Positions 7,059 to 14,055 of a DNA stretch of 16,234 nt are shown here, piece by piece. The translations under genes and the position numbers were made by a program. The notes under the pieces are model-generated. The model searched no databases. It worked only from the letters and a program-made list of their open reading frames with translations, and was not told where the DNA came from. This DNA comes from Gammaproteobacteria bacterium (GTDB lineage Bacteria; Pseudomonadota; Gammaproteobacteria; Eutrophobiales; Eutrophobiaceae): contig JAAZZI010000007.1 in the NCBI GenBank assembly GCA_014239225.1, forward strand, positions 1-16,234. The letters run 5' to 3'. Each line of letters opens with the position of its first letter. Position 1 is the first letter of the stretch.

Positions 7059-8975
7059 TTACTTAGCTATTGAAACGATCATGGCATTAAGTTTATTAAC
7101 AAAATTGACAGGGTCAGCTAATTGACCTCCTTCGCTGAGCAAAGCTTGGTCAAAAAGTATATGAGACCAATCCGTAAACAGATCATTATCTTTTTCGCCA
7201 TCAATTTTTTTAATTATTGGATGATCGGGGTTAATTTCAAGAATCGGCTTGGAGCCAGGTATATTCTGGCCTGATGCTTTAAGTATTTGTTCAAGATGTC
7301 GCCCCATATCATTATCATCACTGACAAGACAAGCGGGAGATGTTGTTAAACGTGAAGTCACTCGAACTTCTTTTACTTTTTCATCTAAAATATCCTTTAT
7401 ACGTTTGACAAGTTCATCATGTGCTTTATTACTTTCCTTATCCTTTTTCTTTTCGCCCTCATCTTGTATGTCGCCAAGGTCAAGCTCACCTTTATTGACT
7501 GACTGTAGTTTTTTGCTATCAAACTCAGATAAATGTGTTGTTACCCACTCATCGATTGGTTCTGAAAGTAAAAGAACTTCGATATCTTTCTTTCTAAAAA
7601 TCTCTAAGTGTGGGCTGCTTTTAGCAGTCATATATGAATCAGCAATCACATAATAAATTGATTTCTGACTCTCTGGCATACGTTCAACGTAATCCTTAAG
7701 GGAAACTTTCTGATCTTCAGTGTCTTCATGTGTACTTGAAAATCTAAATAAATGAGATAAATCATCTTTATAATCTGTGCTATCTACTACACCTTCTTTA
7801 AGTACCTTTCCAAATATTTTCCAGAATTTTTGATATTTTTCTTCATCATTCTTAGCCATAGATTTTAACAAACCAATAATCTTCTTTGTACAACCGGAGC
7901 GAATTGAATCGACAACTTTATTTTTTTGTAATATTTCTCGCGAAACATTCAGAGGTAGATCGTCGGAATCAATAACGCCTCTAATAAAACGTAGCCACGG
8001 TGGTAATAATTGTTGTGCATCGTCCATAATAAAGATACGTCGAACATAAAGTTTTACGCCATGACGTTGTTCTCTATCCCATAAATCAAAAGGTGCTCGT
8101 GAGGGAATATACAAAAGGGAGGTGTATTCAAGTTTTCCTTCAACTTTATTATGAATATGAGCAAGAGGATCTTCAAAATCATGTCCTATATGTTTGTAAA
8201 ATTCATTGTACTCCTCGTTCTTTATTTCTTTCTTGTTACGTATCCAAAGTGCGGTTGCGCTATTGACTGTATCTTCGCCTGATTCAATTTTATCTTTATC
8301 TTTATCAGAAATATCATCCTTAATATCTTCCTTATCCATAATTATCGGGAAAGAAATATGATCGGAATACTTAGTAATTATTTCTCGTAATCTATAACCA
8401 TTTAAAAATTCATCAGCATCTTCACGTAAATGCAATACGACTTTTGTTCCGCGTTTTGCCCTATCAACTGTCTCTATTGAATAGTCATTTTCACCTTCTG
8501 AAATCCAGCGCACGCCTTTCGCTCTGCTCTCTCCTGCTCGTCTTGTTATTACTTCAACTTTTTTTGCCGCAATAAAACAAGAGTAAAAACCAACACCAAA
8601 TTGTCCAATCAATTGTGAGTCTTTTGTTTGGTCTCCTGTTAATGATTCAAAAAACTGTTTTGTTCCTGATTTAGCAATGGTTCCTAGATTCTCAATAACT
8701 TCATCTCGAGACATTCCTATCCCATTATCTAGGACGGTAATAGTTTTTAGTTCTTTATTAAACTCAACTCTTATTTTTAGATCTGAATCTTTTTCATAAA
8801 GACCATCATCCTGTAGAGCTTCAAATCGTAATTTATCTTCTGCATCCGAAGCATTCGAAATCAACTCGCGCAAAAATATCTCTCGGTTGCTATACAAAGA
8901 ATGTACCATTAAATCTAGTAATTGTTTAACTTCGGTTTGAAACCCAAGGGTTTCTTGTTTTGCTTCTACAGACAT
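7059..8975 (-). CDS. htpG: HtpG, bacterial Hsp90 chaperone
   Basis: ATP-dependent cytosolic chaperone that works with DnaK in remodelling client proteins. The 638 residues compare with 624 in E. coli. The GHKL ATPase domain carries E37 and N41 (RELISNASD), D83 in LDNGIGMS, and the lid GQFGVGFYS at 124-132. The middle domain shows RGVIDSDDLPLNVSREILQ with its catalytic-loop arginine, and the C-terminal dimerisation domain ends NKLNAMIVSIAK. Residue 46 is Glu (SDAEDK), where small or hydrophobic residues are usual. Two purine-rich ribosome sites precede the ATG: GAGGA (10 bases away) and AGGAG (3 bases away). A sigma32-like promoter lies about 45-80 bases upstream. It is probably transcribed alone: 96 bases separate its stop from the next start, with no obvious strong terminator. 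Confidence 0.98.
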   Translation of the reverse strand: MSVEAKQETLGFQTEVKQLLDLMVHSLYSNREIFLRELISNASDAEDKLRFEALQDDGLYEKDSDLKIRVEFNKELKTITVLDNGIGMSRDEVIENLGTIAKSGTKQFFESLTGDQTKDSQLIGQFGVGFYSCFIAAKKVEVITRRAGESRAKGVRWISEGENDYSIETVDRAKRGTKVVLHLREDADEFLNGYRLREIITKYSDHISFPIIMDKEDIKDDISDKDKDKIESGEDTVNSATALWIRNKKEIKNEEYNEFYKHIGHDFEDPLAHIHNKVEGKLEYTSLLYIPSRAPFDLWDREQRHGVKLYVRRIFIMDDAQQLLPPWLRFIRGVIDSDDLPLNVSREILQKNKVVDSIRSGCTKKIIGLLKSMAKNDEEKYQKFWKIFGKVLKEGVVDSTDYKDDLSHLFRFSSTHEDTEDQKVSLKDYVERMPESQKSIYYVIADSYMTAKSSPHLEIFRKKDIEVLLLSEPIDEWVTTHLSEFDSKKLQSVNKGELDLGDIQDEGEKKKDKESNKAHDELVKRIKDILDEKVKEVRVTSRLTTSPACLVSDDNDMGRHLEQILKASGQNIPGSKPILEINPDHPIIKKIDGEKDNDLFTDWSHILFDQALLSEGGQLADPVNFVNKLNAMIVSIAK

Positions 8976-9022
8976 ATTCTCCTAATCCTCAAGATTAATT
9001 AATAAATAAGTATAATTGGTCA

Positions 9023-9053
9023 ATATTGGGTTCTTCTCGTAAAATTTCAAGGC
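9023..9053 (-). promoter_or_regulatory. Sigma32 (RpoH)-type heat-shock promoter of htpG
   Basis: On the - strand, GCCTTGAAA at 9053-9045 (core CTTGAA at 9051-9046) is followed 15 bases later by CCCAATAT (9030-9023), with an A before it. This closely matches the gammaproteobacterial RpoH consensus of a CTTGAA -35 and a CCCCATnT -10 separated by 13-17 bases. Transcription would begin near 9015, giving an htpG leader of about 40 bases. The position directly upstream of a known heat-shock gene supports the call. Coordinates come from reading the sequence, with no scoring matrix applied. Confidence 0.75.
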
Positions 9054-9157
9054 TGTACTATAAATTATGCTTCTTAAATGAGATAGATAATGTTAATTAC
9101 TAGTACGAGAACATTATTATGACATAAAAAATAAATTTAAAAATAGGGTATTGTAAA

Positions 9158-9631
9158 ATGAAATATTTTAAATTATCAACTTTACTATTTATTGTCTTAG
9201 CTACTGCATGTAATGTAAAAAATACTATGCCAGGTCCAGAAGCAAAAATAGATGAATCGGCATTAAAGAAAATTGCCGCTACTGCTTATAATAACGAGGC
9301 TTGGAAAGATGTGATTCGGTATTACAAGCAATTAACAAAAAAAATTCCTAGCGATGCAGAATCATGGTATCGAATTGGTAATGCATATACACAACTAAAC
9401 CAAACTAGATTTGCAGTTGATGCGTATCAAAAAGCATTAACTATCGATTCAAGTAATAGTAAGATATTACACAATATGGGAGTTGTGCAGCTACAAGAAT
9501 CTACAAGAACATTTATAGATCTCAAAAACCAGACCCAACCTAATGATCCGCTACACATAAGAGCTCAACTTGTAATTAATACTATAGCAAACTTATTCTA
9601 TAAAGAATTTGAAATAGAAATGAAAAATTAA
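9158..9631 (+). CDS. TPR-repeat lipoprotein of unknown function
   Basis: A 157-residue probable lipoprotein. The N-terminus KYFKLSTLLFIVLATAC is a type II signal peptide with lipobox LATAC and lipidated C18. After a short linker, two tetratricopeptide repeats lie at about residues 35-68 (AATAYNNEAWKDVIRYYKQL) and 69-102 (ESWYRIGNAYTQLNQTRFAVDAYQKAL), and a partial third repeat may begin at LHNMGVV. The TPRs imply a protein-protein scaffold on the periplasmic face of the envelope. Residue 19 after the cysteine is Asn, not Asp, so outer-membrane sorting by Lol is allowed. It is divergent from htpG across 182 bases and followed by fdxA after 84 bases. An AGGG purine patch sits about 12 bases upstream of the ATG. 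I cannot assign it to a named family such as PilF, and no pilus genes are nearby. Confidence 0.85.
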   Translation: MKYFKLSTLLFIVLATACNVKNTMPGPEAKIDESALKKIAATAYNNEAWKDVIRYYKQLTKKIPSDAESWYRIGNAYTQLNQTRFAVDAYQKALTIDSSNSKILHNMGVVQLQESTRTFIDLKNQTQPNDPLHIRAQLVINTIANLFYKEFEIEMKN

Positions 9632-9639
9632 AAACAAAT

Positions 9640-9663
9640 AAGAATAACCTATTCTTTATTTAT
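9640..9663 (+). terminator. Possible weak terminator hairpin after the TPR lipoprotein gene
   Basis: AAGAATA (9640-9646), a 3-base ACC loop and TATTCTT (9650-9656) form a 7-bp stem, followed by a T-rich stretch. The stem holds only one G-C pair, so it would be a weak intrinsic terminator at best. If it does not function, the lipoprotein gene and fdxA could be co-transcribed. Confidence 0.25.
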
Positions 9664-9715
9664 CAATAAAAGTGTAGAATCTATTTTTTATTTTTCAGTA
9701 CTAAAAGGAAATGAA

Positions 9716-10039
9716 ATGCCATTTATCGTAACTCAAAATTGTATCAAGTGTAAATATACAGACTGCGTCGAGGTATGCCCTGTTGACTGCTTTCATGAAG
9801 GGCCAAACATGCTAGTTATCGATCCAGATGAATGTATTGATTGCACGCTATGTGAACCAGAATGCCCAGTTGATGCAATTATGTGTGATGAAGATGTCCC
9901 TGAGGATATGAATGAATTTATAGAGTTGAATGCCGAATTATCAAAGATCTGGCCTGTTTTAAACGAAATAAAACCACCGCCAGAAGATGCAGATGAATGG
10001 AAAGAGAAAACTGATAAAATACAATACTTAGAACGATAA
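9716..10039 (+). CDS. fdxA: 7Fe ferredoxin (3Fe-4S/4Fe-4S), FdxA type
   Basis: Small soluble electron carrier of 107 residues, homologous to Azotobacter vinelandii ferredoxin I. Counted after removal of Met1, the cysteines sit at 8, 11, 16, 20, 24, 39, 42, 45 and 49, exactly the spacing of that protein. Cys8/16/49 would bind the 3Fe-4S cluster and Cys20/39/42/45 the 4Fe-4S cluster, with Cys11 and Cys24 free. The C-terminal half is acidic and ends DKIQYLER, as usual in this long-chain family. An AAGGA ribosome site lies 6 bases before the ATG. It converges on the PqiC-like lipoprotein gene with 18 bases between them. The redox partner is not indicated by its neighbours. Confidence 0.97.
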   Translation: MPFIVTQNCIKCKYTDCVEVCPVDCFHEGPNMLVIDPDECIDCTLCEPECPVDAIMCDEDVPEDMNEFIELNAELSKIWPVLNEIKPPPEDADEWKEKTDKIQYLER

Positions 10040-10057
10040 TCAGATCTTCTAATATTG

Positions 10058-10639
10058 TTATAACACTTCTTTCAGATCATTATAAAAACTTTCATATATA
10101 TTGTTAACAGCAATTTCGAATGCACTAATAACTGAAGTTATTGATGGCGCTTCGGAACGTACTACTTGTGTATACTGTTTATATAAAATTGGTAAATTTT
10201 GACCATTATTGTCGACACGAAATTCAATCGAGACATGAGCGCTACTTTGATCTCCTGATTTTTTCTGTTCAAAAGCTTTTATTTTGCCTTTAACAATAAA
10301 TTCACTATTTCCTTCAAATGTTGTGAGAACAACTTTAGATATTTTACTCAAACGTAATCTATCGGCGAGATGTTCTTGTAATAATCGGTTTGGTGAATCA
10401 ATCCAATGGTGATAATGATATTGTTTTACTTCTATTTCATTCTCTGAATAAAGAATAGCACGTTCCCGATATAAACCGTCTGCTTGAAAAACAATAACAC
10501 TTATACTATTAACAATTTCTTTATCAGGATTGATATCTTGTGCTGCTCGGAGACGATAATAATGGTCTGTTGGTAAAGGCGGTTGATTTACGCATGAAGT
10601 CAAAATAAGTACAAATAGTATAGCAAGATAATATTTCAT
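10058..10639 (-). CDS. PqiC/YmbA-like ABC-transport auxiliary lipoprotein
   Basis: A 193-residue lipoprotein of the ABC-type transport auxiliary family (formerly DUF330; PqiC/YmbA). The signal peptide KYYLAILFVLILTSC ends in lipobox LTSC with C16 lipidated; Val17 is compatible with export to the outer membrane. The mature part shows the family's typical start (TDHYYRLRAA), a central ILYSENEIEVKQYHYHHWIDSP block and a long final amphipathic helix (SAFEIAVNNIYESFYNDLKE). In E. coli PqiC forms an outer-membrane ring that meets the MCE protein PqiB. Here the gene follows the MlaD-like gene with 2 bases between them and is the last gene of the lipid-transport operon, so it probably serves as the outer-membrane end of that system. 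No MlaC-like shuttle is present. Confidence 0.88.
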   Translation of the reverse strand: MKYYLAILFVLILTSCVNQPPLPTDHYYRLRAAQDINPDKEIVNSISVIVFQADGLYRERAILYSENEIEVKQYHYHHWIDSPNRLLQEHLADRLRLSKISKVVLTTFEGNSEFIVKGKIKAFEQKKSGDQSSAHVSIEFRVDNNGQNLPILYKQYTQVVRSEAPSITSVISAFEIAVNNIYESFYNDLKEVL

Positions 10640-10641
10640 AA

Positions 10642-11631
10642 TTACTTAGCCTCTTCTGTTTGAGCAGAACCGCGAATTAATAATCCTGGATTCTCCTTTA
10701 TCTGCCGGGTAAATTCATGCATGTTGCGGCTGCTACCCTCAAGATGATGAGTAATTACATCAATATGAGTCGAGATGACGGATAGGGTCTTTTCTAAACC
10801 AGTAAGAGAAGAACCTAATTTATCACTATTAGTTTCAACCATATGCCCAACATTTTCTAAAACAACATCCATTGCCTTTCTGGTTTCATCTAAATTTGCA
10901 ACTAATTCATCTGTATTCGATGAAATAGTATTCATGTTATCTAAAAATAATGTTAAATTTTCTTGATTCTTATTATTGATCATCTTCTTTAAATTTTCAG
11001 AAGTTTGATTAAGATTATTAACTAGCTTATCAACTTTATTAACAATATCGGATTTATCAATTTGAATACTAATTTTTTCTACCATTGGTTTTACTGTATT
11101 TTTTGTCAGATCAGTAAATTCATATGAAATTGAATTGATCTGGTTATTTAGATTATCAAGTAATGGCTTAATACCATCCTTGGAAAGACTGCGAATATCT
11201 TCTGCAACTTCACTAACTGCTGCAAATATGTTCGCTGCCTCTTTGCTCTCTATTTCTGATTCAGATTTGAGTAAAACATCACTAACACCCTCTTCAATAT
11301 CTATTGTTACGGCTGCCAACAAACCTGATGCCACAATCTTCGCGATGCTATCTTCAGGAACCGGCCAATCCTGCTTAATTGAAAGTGCTAAACGATAACT
11401 TGTTTTGCCCTCAAGACGAACTGGGATAATTTCTTCGACCTGTCCAACCTGATAACCCTCAAAAGAAACAGGTGTACCAAATTTAATACCCGTAACATTA
11501 TTATAGGTCACATAATATTTATCTATAGGGCCGCTGCTACCAGTAATTTGATATAAAAAAGCAAAAAAACAAACAACTACGATCAATACAAATGATCCGA
11601 CAACAGTATAATTAATATTTTCTCGTTTCAT
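10642..11631 (-). CDS. mlaD: MlaD-like MCE-domain lipid-transport protein with long C-terminal coiled coil
   Basis: Inner-membrane-anchored periplasmic component of a Mla-type phospholipid ABC transporter. Of 329 residues, 9-29 are one transmembrane helix. The MCE domain follows at about 36-116 (YYVTYNNVTGIKFGTPVSFEGY, QVGQVEEI, then SGLLAAVTIDIEEG). The remaining 200 or so residues are almost entirely helical and rich in Asn, Ser, Lys and Leu with heptad-like spacing (TSENLKKMINN, DNMNTISSNTDELVANLDET). E. coli MlaD is only 183 residues and lacks this. The extended helix recalls the coiled coil of PqiB and single-MCE Mce proteins that form a periplasm-spanning tube. It follows the ATPase gene by 6 bases and precedes the PqiC-like gene by 2. 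The symbol mlaD marks homology of the MCE core; the whole architecture is intermediate between MlaD and PqiB. Confidence 0.9.
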   Translation of the reverse strand: MKRENINYTVVGSFVLIVVVCFFAFLYQITGSSGPIDKYYVTYNNVTGIKFGTPVSFEGYQVGQVEEIIPVRLEGKTSYRLALSIKQDWPVPEDSIAKIVASGLLAAVTIDIEEGVSDVLLKSESEIESKEAANIFAAVSEVAEDIRSLSKDGIKPLLDNLNNQINSISYEFTDLTKNTVKPMVEKISIQIDKSDIVNKVDKLVNNLNQTSENLKKMINNKNQENLTLFLDNMNTISSNTDELVANLDETRKAMDVVLENVGHMVETNSDKLGSSLTGLEKTLSVISTHIDVITHHLEGSSRNMHEFTRQIKENPGLLIRGSAQTEEAK

Positions 11632-11637
11632 AATTTT

Positions 11638-12438
11638 TTACATTCCCGTTAGTCTACTTAGATATTCATCTGCATTAATCGCTTCATTACTTGGCCTTCT
11701 ATTTAATAACGATTGGATTCGTTCGTTATCTGAGTTTTTAATTTCTTCAACTGTATCGCTCATCAGTATGTGCCCTCTATCGAGCACAGTTATTCTGTCT
11801 GCAATCTTAAAGGCACTATCAAGCTCGTGTGTAACAACAACAATTGTCATATTCATAGCATCTCGTAATCGCAATATAAGATCATCTAATTCTGCAGATA
11901 CCACTGGGTCAAGTCCTGCAGATGGTTCATCAAAGAACATTAATTTCGGATCCATAACAATTGCACGTGCAACGGCCGCCCTTTTAATCATTCCGCCTGA
12001 TAATTCTGAGGGCATTAATTCCTCAAATCCACCCAGATTAACAACCTCGAGTTTCATTCTCGCCATAATATCCATGGTTTTCTCATCAAGTTCCGCATGT
12101 TCGCGTAGAGGTAATTTTACATTCTCTCCAATTGTCATAGAACTAAGTAATGCTCCGCCCTGAAAGGCCACACCCATATTCTTTCTAAGTTCAAACATTT
12201 CATTTGCATTAAGTTTGGTAATATCTTTTCCGAGCAGCTTTATACTGCCCATTGTTGGAACCCCCAATCCAAGCAAATAACGTAACAAAGTACTTTTTCC
12301 AGAACCACTACCACCCATAATAATCATAATCTCGCCTTCACTTACGGTAAGATTAATTCCATCCAAAATTTTTCGGGGGCCATAATGTGTAACCAGATCA
12401 TTAACCTCAATGGCTATATTTTTTTTATTCTCTTGCAT
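11638..12438 (-). CDS. mlaF: MlaF-like ABC transporter ATPase
   Basis: Cytoplasmic ATPase of a Mla-type lipid transporter, 266 residues (E. coli MlaF 269). Walker A GGSGSGKST at 42-50, Q-loop in AFQGGALLSSMT near 91-102, signature LSGGM at 146-150 with the MlaF-typical IKRAAVARA after it, Walker B LMFFDE at 166-171, the D-loop SAGLDP and the H-loop histidine 204 (VVTHEL) are all present, so the protein should be active. It ends with a C-terminal extension (NADEYLSRLTGM) like the one in MlaF that takes part in dimer and MlaB contacts. The gene is separated from the permease gene by 2 bases and from the MCE gene by 6. It would power lipid movement between the inner membrane and the periplasmic MCE component. 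Confidence 0.95.
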   Translation of the reverse strand: MQENKKNIAIEVNDLVTHYGPRKILDGINLTVSEGEIMIIMGGSGSGKSTLLRYLLGLGVPTMGSIKLLGKDITKLNANEMFELRKNMGVAFQGGALLSSMTIGENVKLPLREHAELDEKTMDIMARMKLEVVNLGGFEELMPSELSGGMIKRAAVARAIVMDPKLMFFDEPSAGLDPVVSAELDDLILRLRDAMNMTIVVVTHELDSAFKIADRITVLDRGHILMSDTVEEIKNSDNERIQSLLNRRPSNEAINADEYLSRLTGM

Positions 12439-12440
12439 TA

Positions 12441-13253
12441 TTAACGATTCAAAAAGTAAGTAAAAATCATATCGGCAATAACAATAAAAGATATTGAAAG
12501 CACCACAGATCGGGTTGTTGCCTTACCAACACCTTCAGCTCCTCCAGTCACTGAAAAACCATTGCTTGCGCCAACTAATGTAATAATTAATGCAAATATG
12601 AGACTCTTAAATAAGCCCTGCATAATATCACCTGCCGTTAAAGCCGCTATTGTCCTGTCGACATACGCACTAAAGCTCAAACCTATTTCAACACCAGTGT
12701 ATAGCGCACCCCCTAAAAGACCGGCTATATCAGCAAAGAAGGTGAGGATTGGCACCATTATTAACATTGCTAATAATGCTGGAGATACCAGGTATCGAAC
12801 CGGATTTATGCCCATAACTCGCAAAGCATCAATTTCTTGATTAACTTGCATAGTGCCAAGTTTTGCTGCCAAGGCAGAACCTGTTCTGCCAGCAATCAAG
12901 ATACCGGTAATTAATGGCGCAAATTCTCTCGTTATCGATAAGGCAACGCCAACGACCACTTGTGACTCAGCGCCAAAGGTCTTTAAGTTATATATCATTT
13001 GGATAGCAAGCATAACGCCGATCGAAAATGATAAGATAAAAACAATAGGGCAAGCAGCTATGCCAATAGTCATCATTTGACTAAATATAGATGGAACGCG
13101 AACAGGTTGTTTGTAGAATGGGCCAACTATTATCCAGGCTAATGACTCAATCAATAAAGCAAAATAATAGCCTGCTCCTTCTACAAGTTTTACAGTTGAG
13201 CTTCCAACTATTTCTATGTAATTTAAAAATCGATGAACAATAGATTCAGACAT
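12441..13253 (-). CDS. mlaE: MlaE-like lipid ABC transporter permease
   Basis: Integral inner-membrane permease of the MlaE family. With the ATG at 13251-13253 it has 270 residues, matching the usual 255-270. After an N-terminal amphipathic elbow region (YIEIVGSSTVKLVEG) come five to six hydrophobic segments. Family motifs are PIVFILSFSIGVMLAIQ, REFAPLITGILIAGRTGSALAAKLGTMQV and EIDALRVMGINPVRYLVSPAL, and the protein ends with GGAEGVGKATTRSVVLSI and a final helix. The EIDALRVMGINP loop is the coupling helix that meets the ATPase. The frame is open to a TTG at 13304, but ATG 13253 gives an 8-base overlap with the STAS gene stop (ATGTCTGA), the usual sign of translational coupling. ATG at 13271 or 13265 is also possible. 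Next downstream is mlaF after 2 bases. Confidence 0.94.
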   Translation of the reverse strand: MSESIVHRFLNYIEIVGSSTVKLVEGAGYYFALLIESLAWIIVGPFYKQPVRVPSIFSQMMTIGIAACPIVFILSFSIGVMLAIQMIYNLKTFGAESQVVVGVALSITREFAPLITGILIAGRTGSALAAKLGTMQVNQEIDALRVMGINPVRYLVSPALLAMLIMVPILTFFADIAGLLGGALYTGVEIGLSFSAYVDRTIAALTAGDIMQGLFKSLIFALIITLVGASNGFSVTGGAEGVGKATTRSVVLSISFIVIADMIFTYFLNR

Positions 13254-13578
13254 CTTCTTTTTCATACTCATCTTTTGAGTTATAAATTGGAAATACCTGA
13301 TCAAGCCTTGCTAATTTTAATACACTCATCGCCGCATCACTAACACCAAATAATCCAAATTTTAACGATTGTTTTTTAGCTATCTGATATCCTTCCACTA
13401 AACTGGCGACACCCGAGCTATCAATATAGCTGACTAAACTAAGATCAATTAGAATATTTTTATTTTCTTTTAACACTTCTATTATATTCTTACGGGCATC
13501 TGAAGAACTTGATAAATCAACGGCGCCATCTAATCCGATGGTCGTATAATTATCATCTTGTTGTATATTTATTTTCAT
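13246..13578 (-). CDS. STAS-domain protein, anti-sigma-antagonist type (possible MlaB equivalent)
   Basis: A single-domain STAS protein of 110 residues, cytoplasmic. The phosphorylation site motif DSSG lies at 53-56 (LVSYIDSSGVASLVEGY); in SpoIIAA and RsbV the serine after the Asp is the kinase target, here Ser54. The remainder (KFGLFGVSDAAMSVLKLARL, then DQVFPIY) is canonical SpoIIAA/RsbV fold. It is co-directional with an RsbW-like kinase 35 bases upstream, and its stop overlaps the MlaE start by 8 bases. In E. coli a STAS protein, MlaB, binds MlaF as a stable transporter subunit. This protein therefore may serve as an MlaB equivalent, as a partner-switch antagonist, or both. Its site is more canonical than that of MlaB. 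No sigma factor gene is adjacent, which weakens a purely transcriptional role. Confidence 0.9.
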   Translation of the reverse strand: MKINIQQDDNYTTIGLDGAVDLSSSSDARKNIIEVLKENKNILIDLSLVSYIDSSGVASLVEGYQIAKKQSLKFGLFGVSDAAMSVLKLARLDQVFPIYNSKDEYEKEDV

Positions 13579-13613
13579 CTTTATTTGCTCTTTTTTATTG
13601 TGAATAAACTTTT

Positions 13614-14051
13614 TTATCCTACAACCGTTTTTTCCATTTTAAGGTAATTTCCTTTGGCTTTATCAAGATGACCCATATCATATCCATCCATAATCTCACG
13701 AATAAAATGAGTCCCTAATCCACCTGGACGTATATCATCAAGATCACGCGGTTTTACAGAATCAAGGTCAATCGGCTCTGCGTTATCAACCAGCTCAAAA
13801 AATAGCATGCTAGTTTGATCCTGTTTGTGTATTTTGAAAACAATTTTACCTGAACTATCAAACTTATAGGCATGCTGAATAACATTCATACAGGCTTCAT
13901 TAACAGCTATCACCAATTTGTCCGACAATTCTTTATCACAACCAAAACCTTCGGCTACTTCCTTGACCAAAACTCGTATCAAACTCAGCCTTTCAGGTAT
14001 TGCTTGGAAATGAATTTCGAATAGTTTCTCCGGTGGTGGCAGCTCTGTCAT
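13614..14051 (-). CDS. RsbW/SpoIIAB-like serine kinase (anti-sigma-factor type HATPase)
   Basis: A 145-residue cytoplasmic GHKL ATPase of the HATPase_c_2 group, the partner-switching serine kinases. The N-box VNEACMNVIQHAY at 50-62 carries E52 and N57, the G1 box is D89 in LVDNAEP, and the G2 glycine box is PGGLGTHFI at 109-117. These nucleotide-binding residues all appear intact. Members phosphorylate a STAS partner and, when free, bind another target such as a sigma factor. It follows the SpoIIE-type phosphatase gene with 4 bases between them and precedes the STAS gene by 35 bases, so kinase, phosphatase and substrate are in one transcription unit. The ATG at 14049-14051 (TELPPPEKLFEIHF) gives the standard length. 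Confidence 0.92.
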   Translation of the reverse strand: MTELPPPEKLFEIHFQAIPERLSLIRVLVKEVAEGFGCDKELSDKLVIAVNEACMNVIQHAYKFDSSGKIVFKIHKQDQTSMLFFELVDNAEPIDLDSVKPRDLDDIRPGGLGTHFIREIMDGYDMGHLDKAKGNYLKMEKTVVG

Positions 14052-14055
14052 ATAC

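Noticed and set aside
7048..7060. Small hairpin AATCT-TAC-AGATT at the htpG stop as a terminator
   Set aside because: The stem is five base pairs with one G-C pair, it overlaps the stop codon and no T-run follows on the - strand.
10056..10065. Palindrome TGTTATAACA at the fdxA/lipoprotein convergent junction as a bidirectional terminator
   Set aside because: It overlaps the lipoprotein stop codon, has only two G-C pairs, leaves no loop and lacks a T-tract.
13254..13304. Extension of the MlaE-like frame to a TTG at 13304
   Set aside because: It lies inside the STAS gene, starts with a rare codon and lengthens the protein beyond the family; ATG at 13253 gives a typical 8-base coupling overlap.
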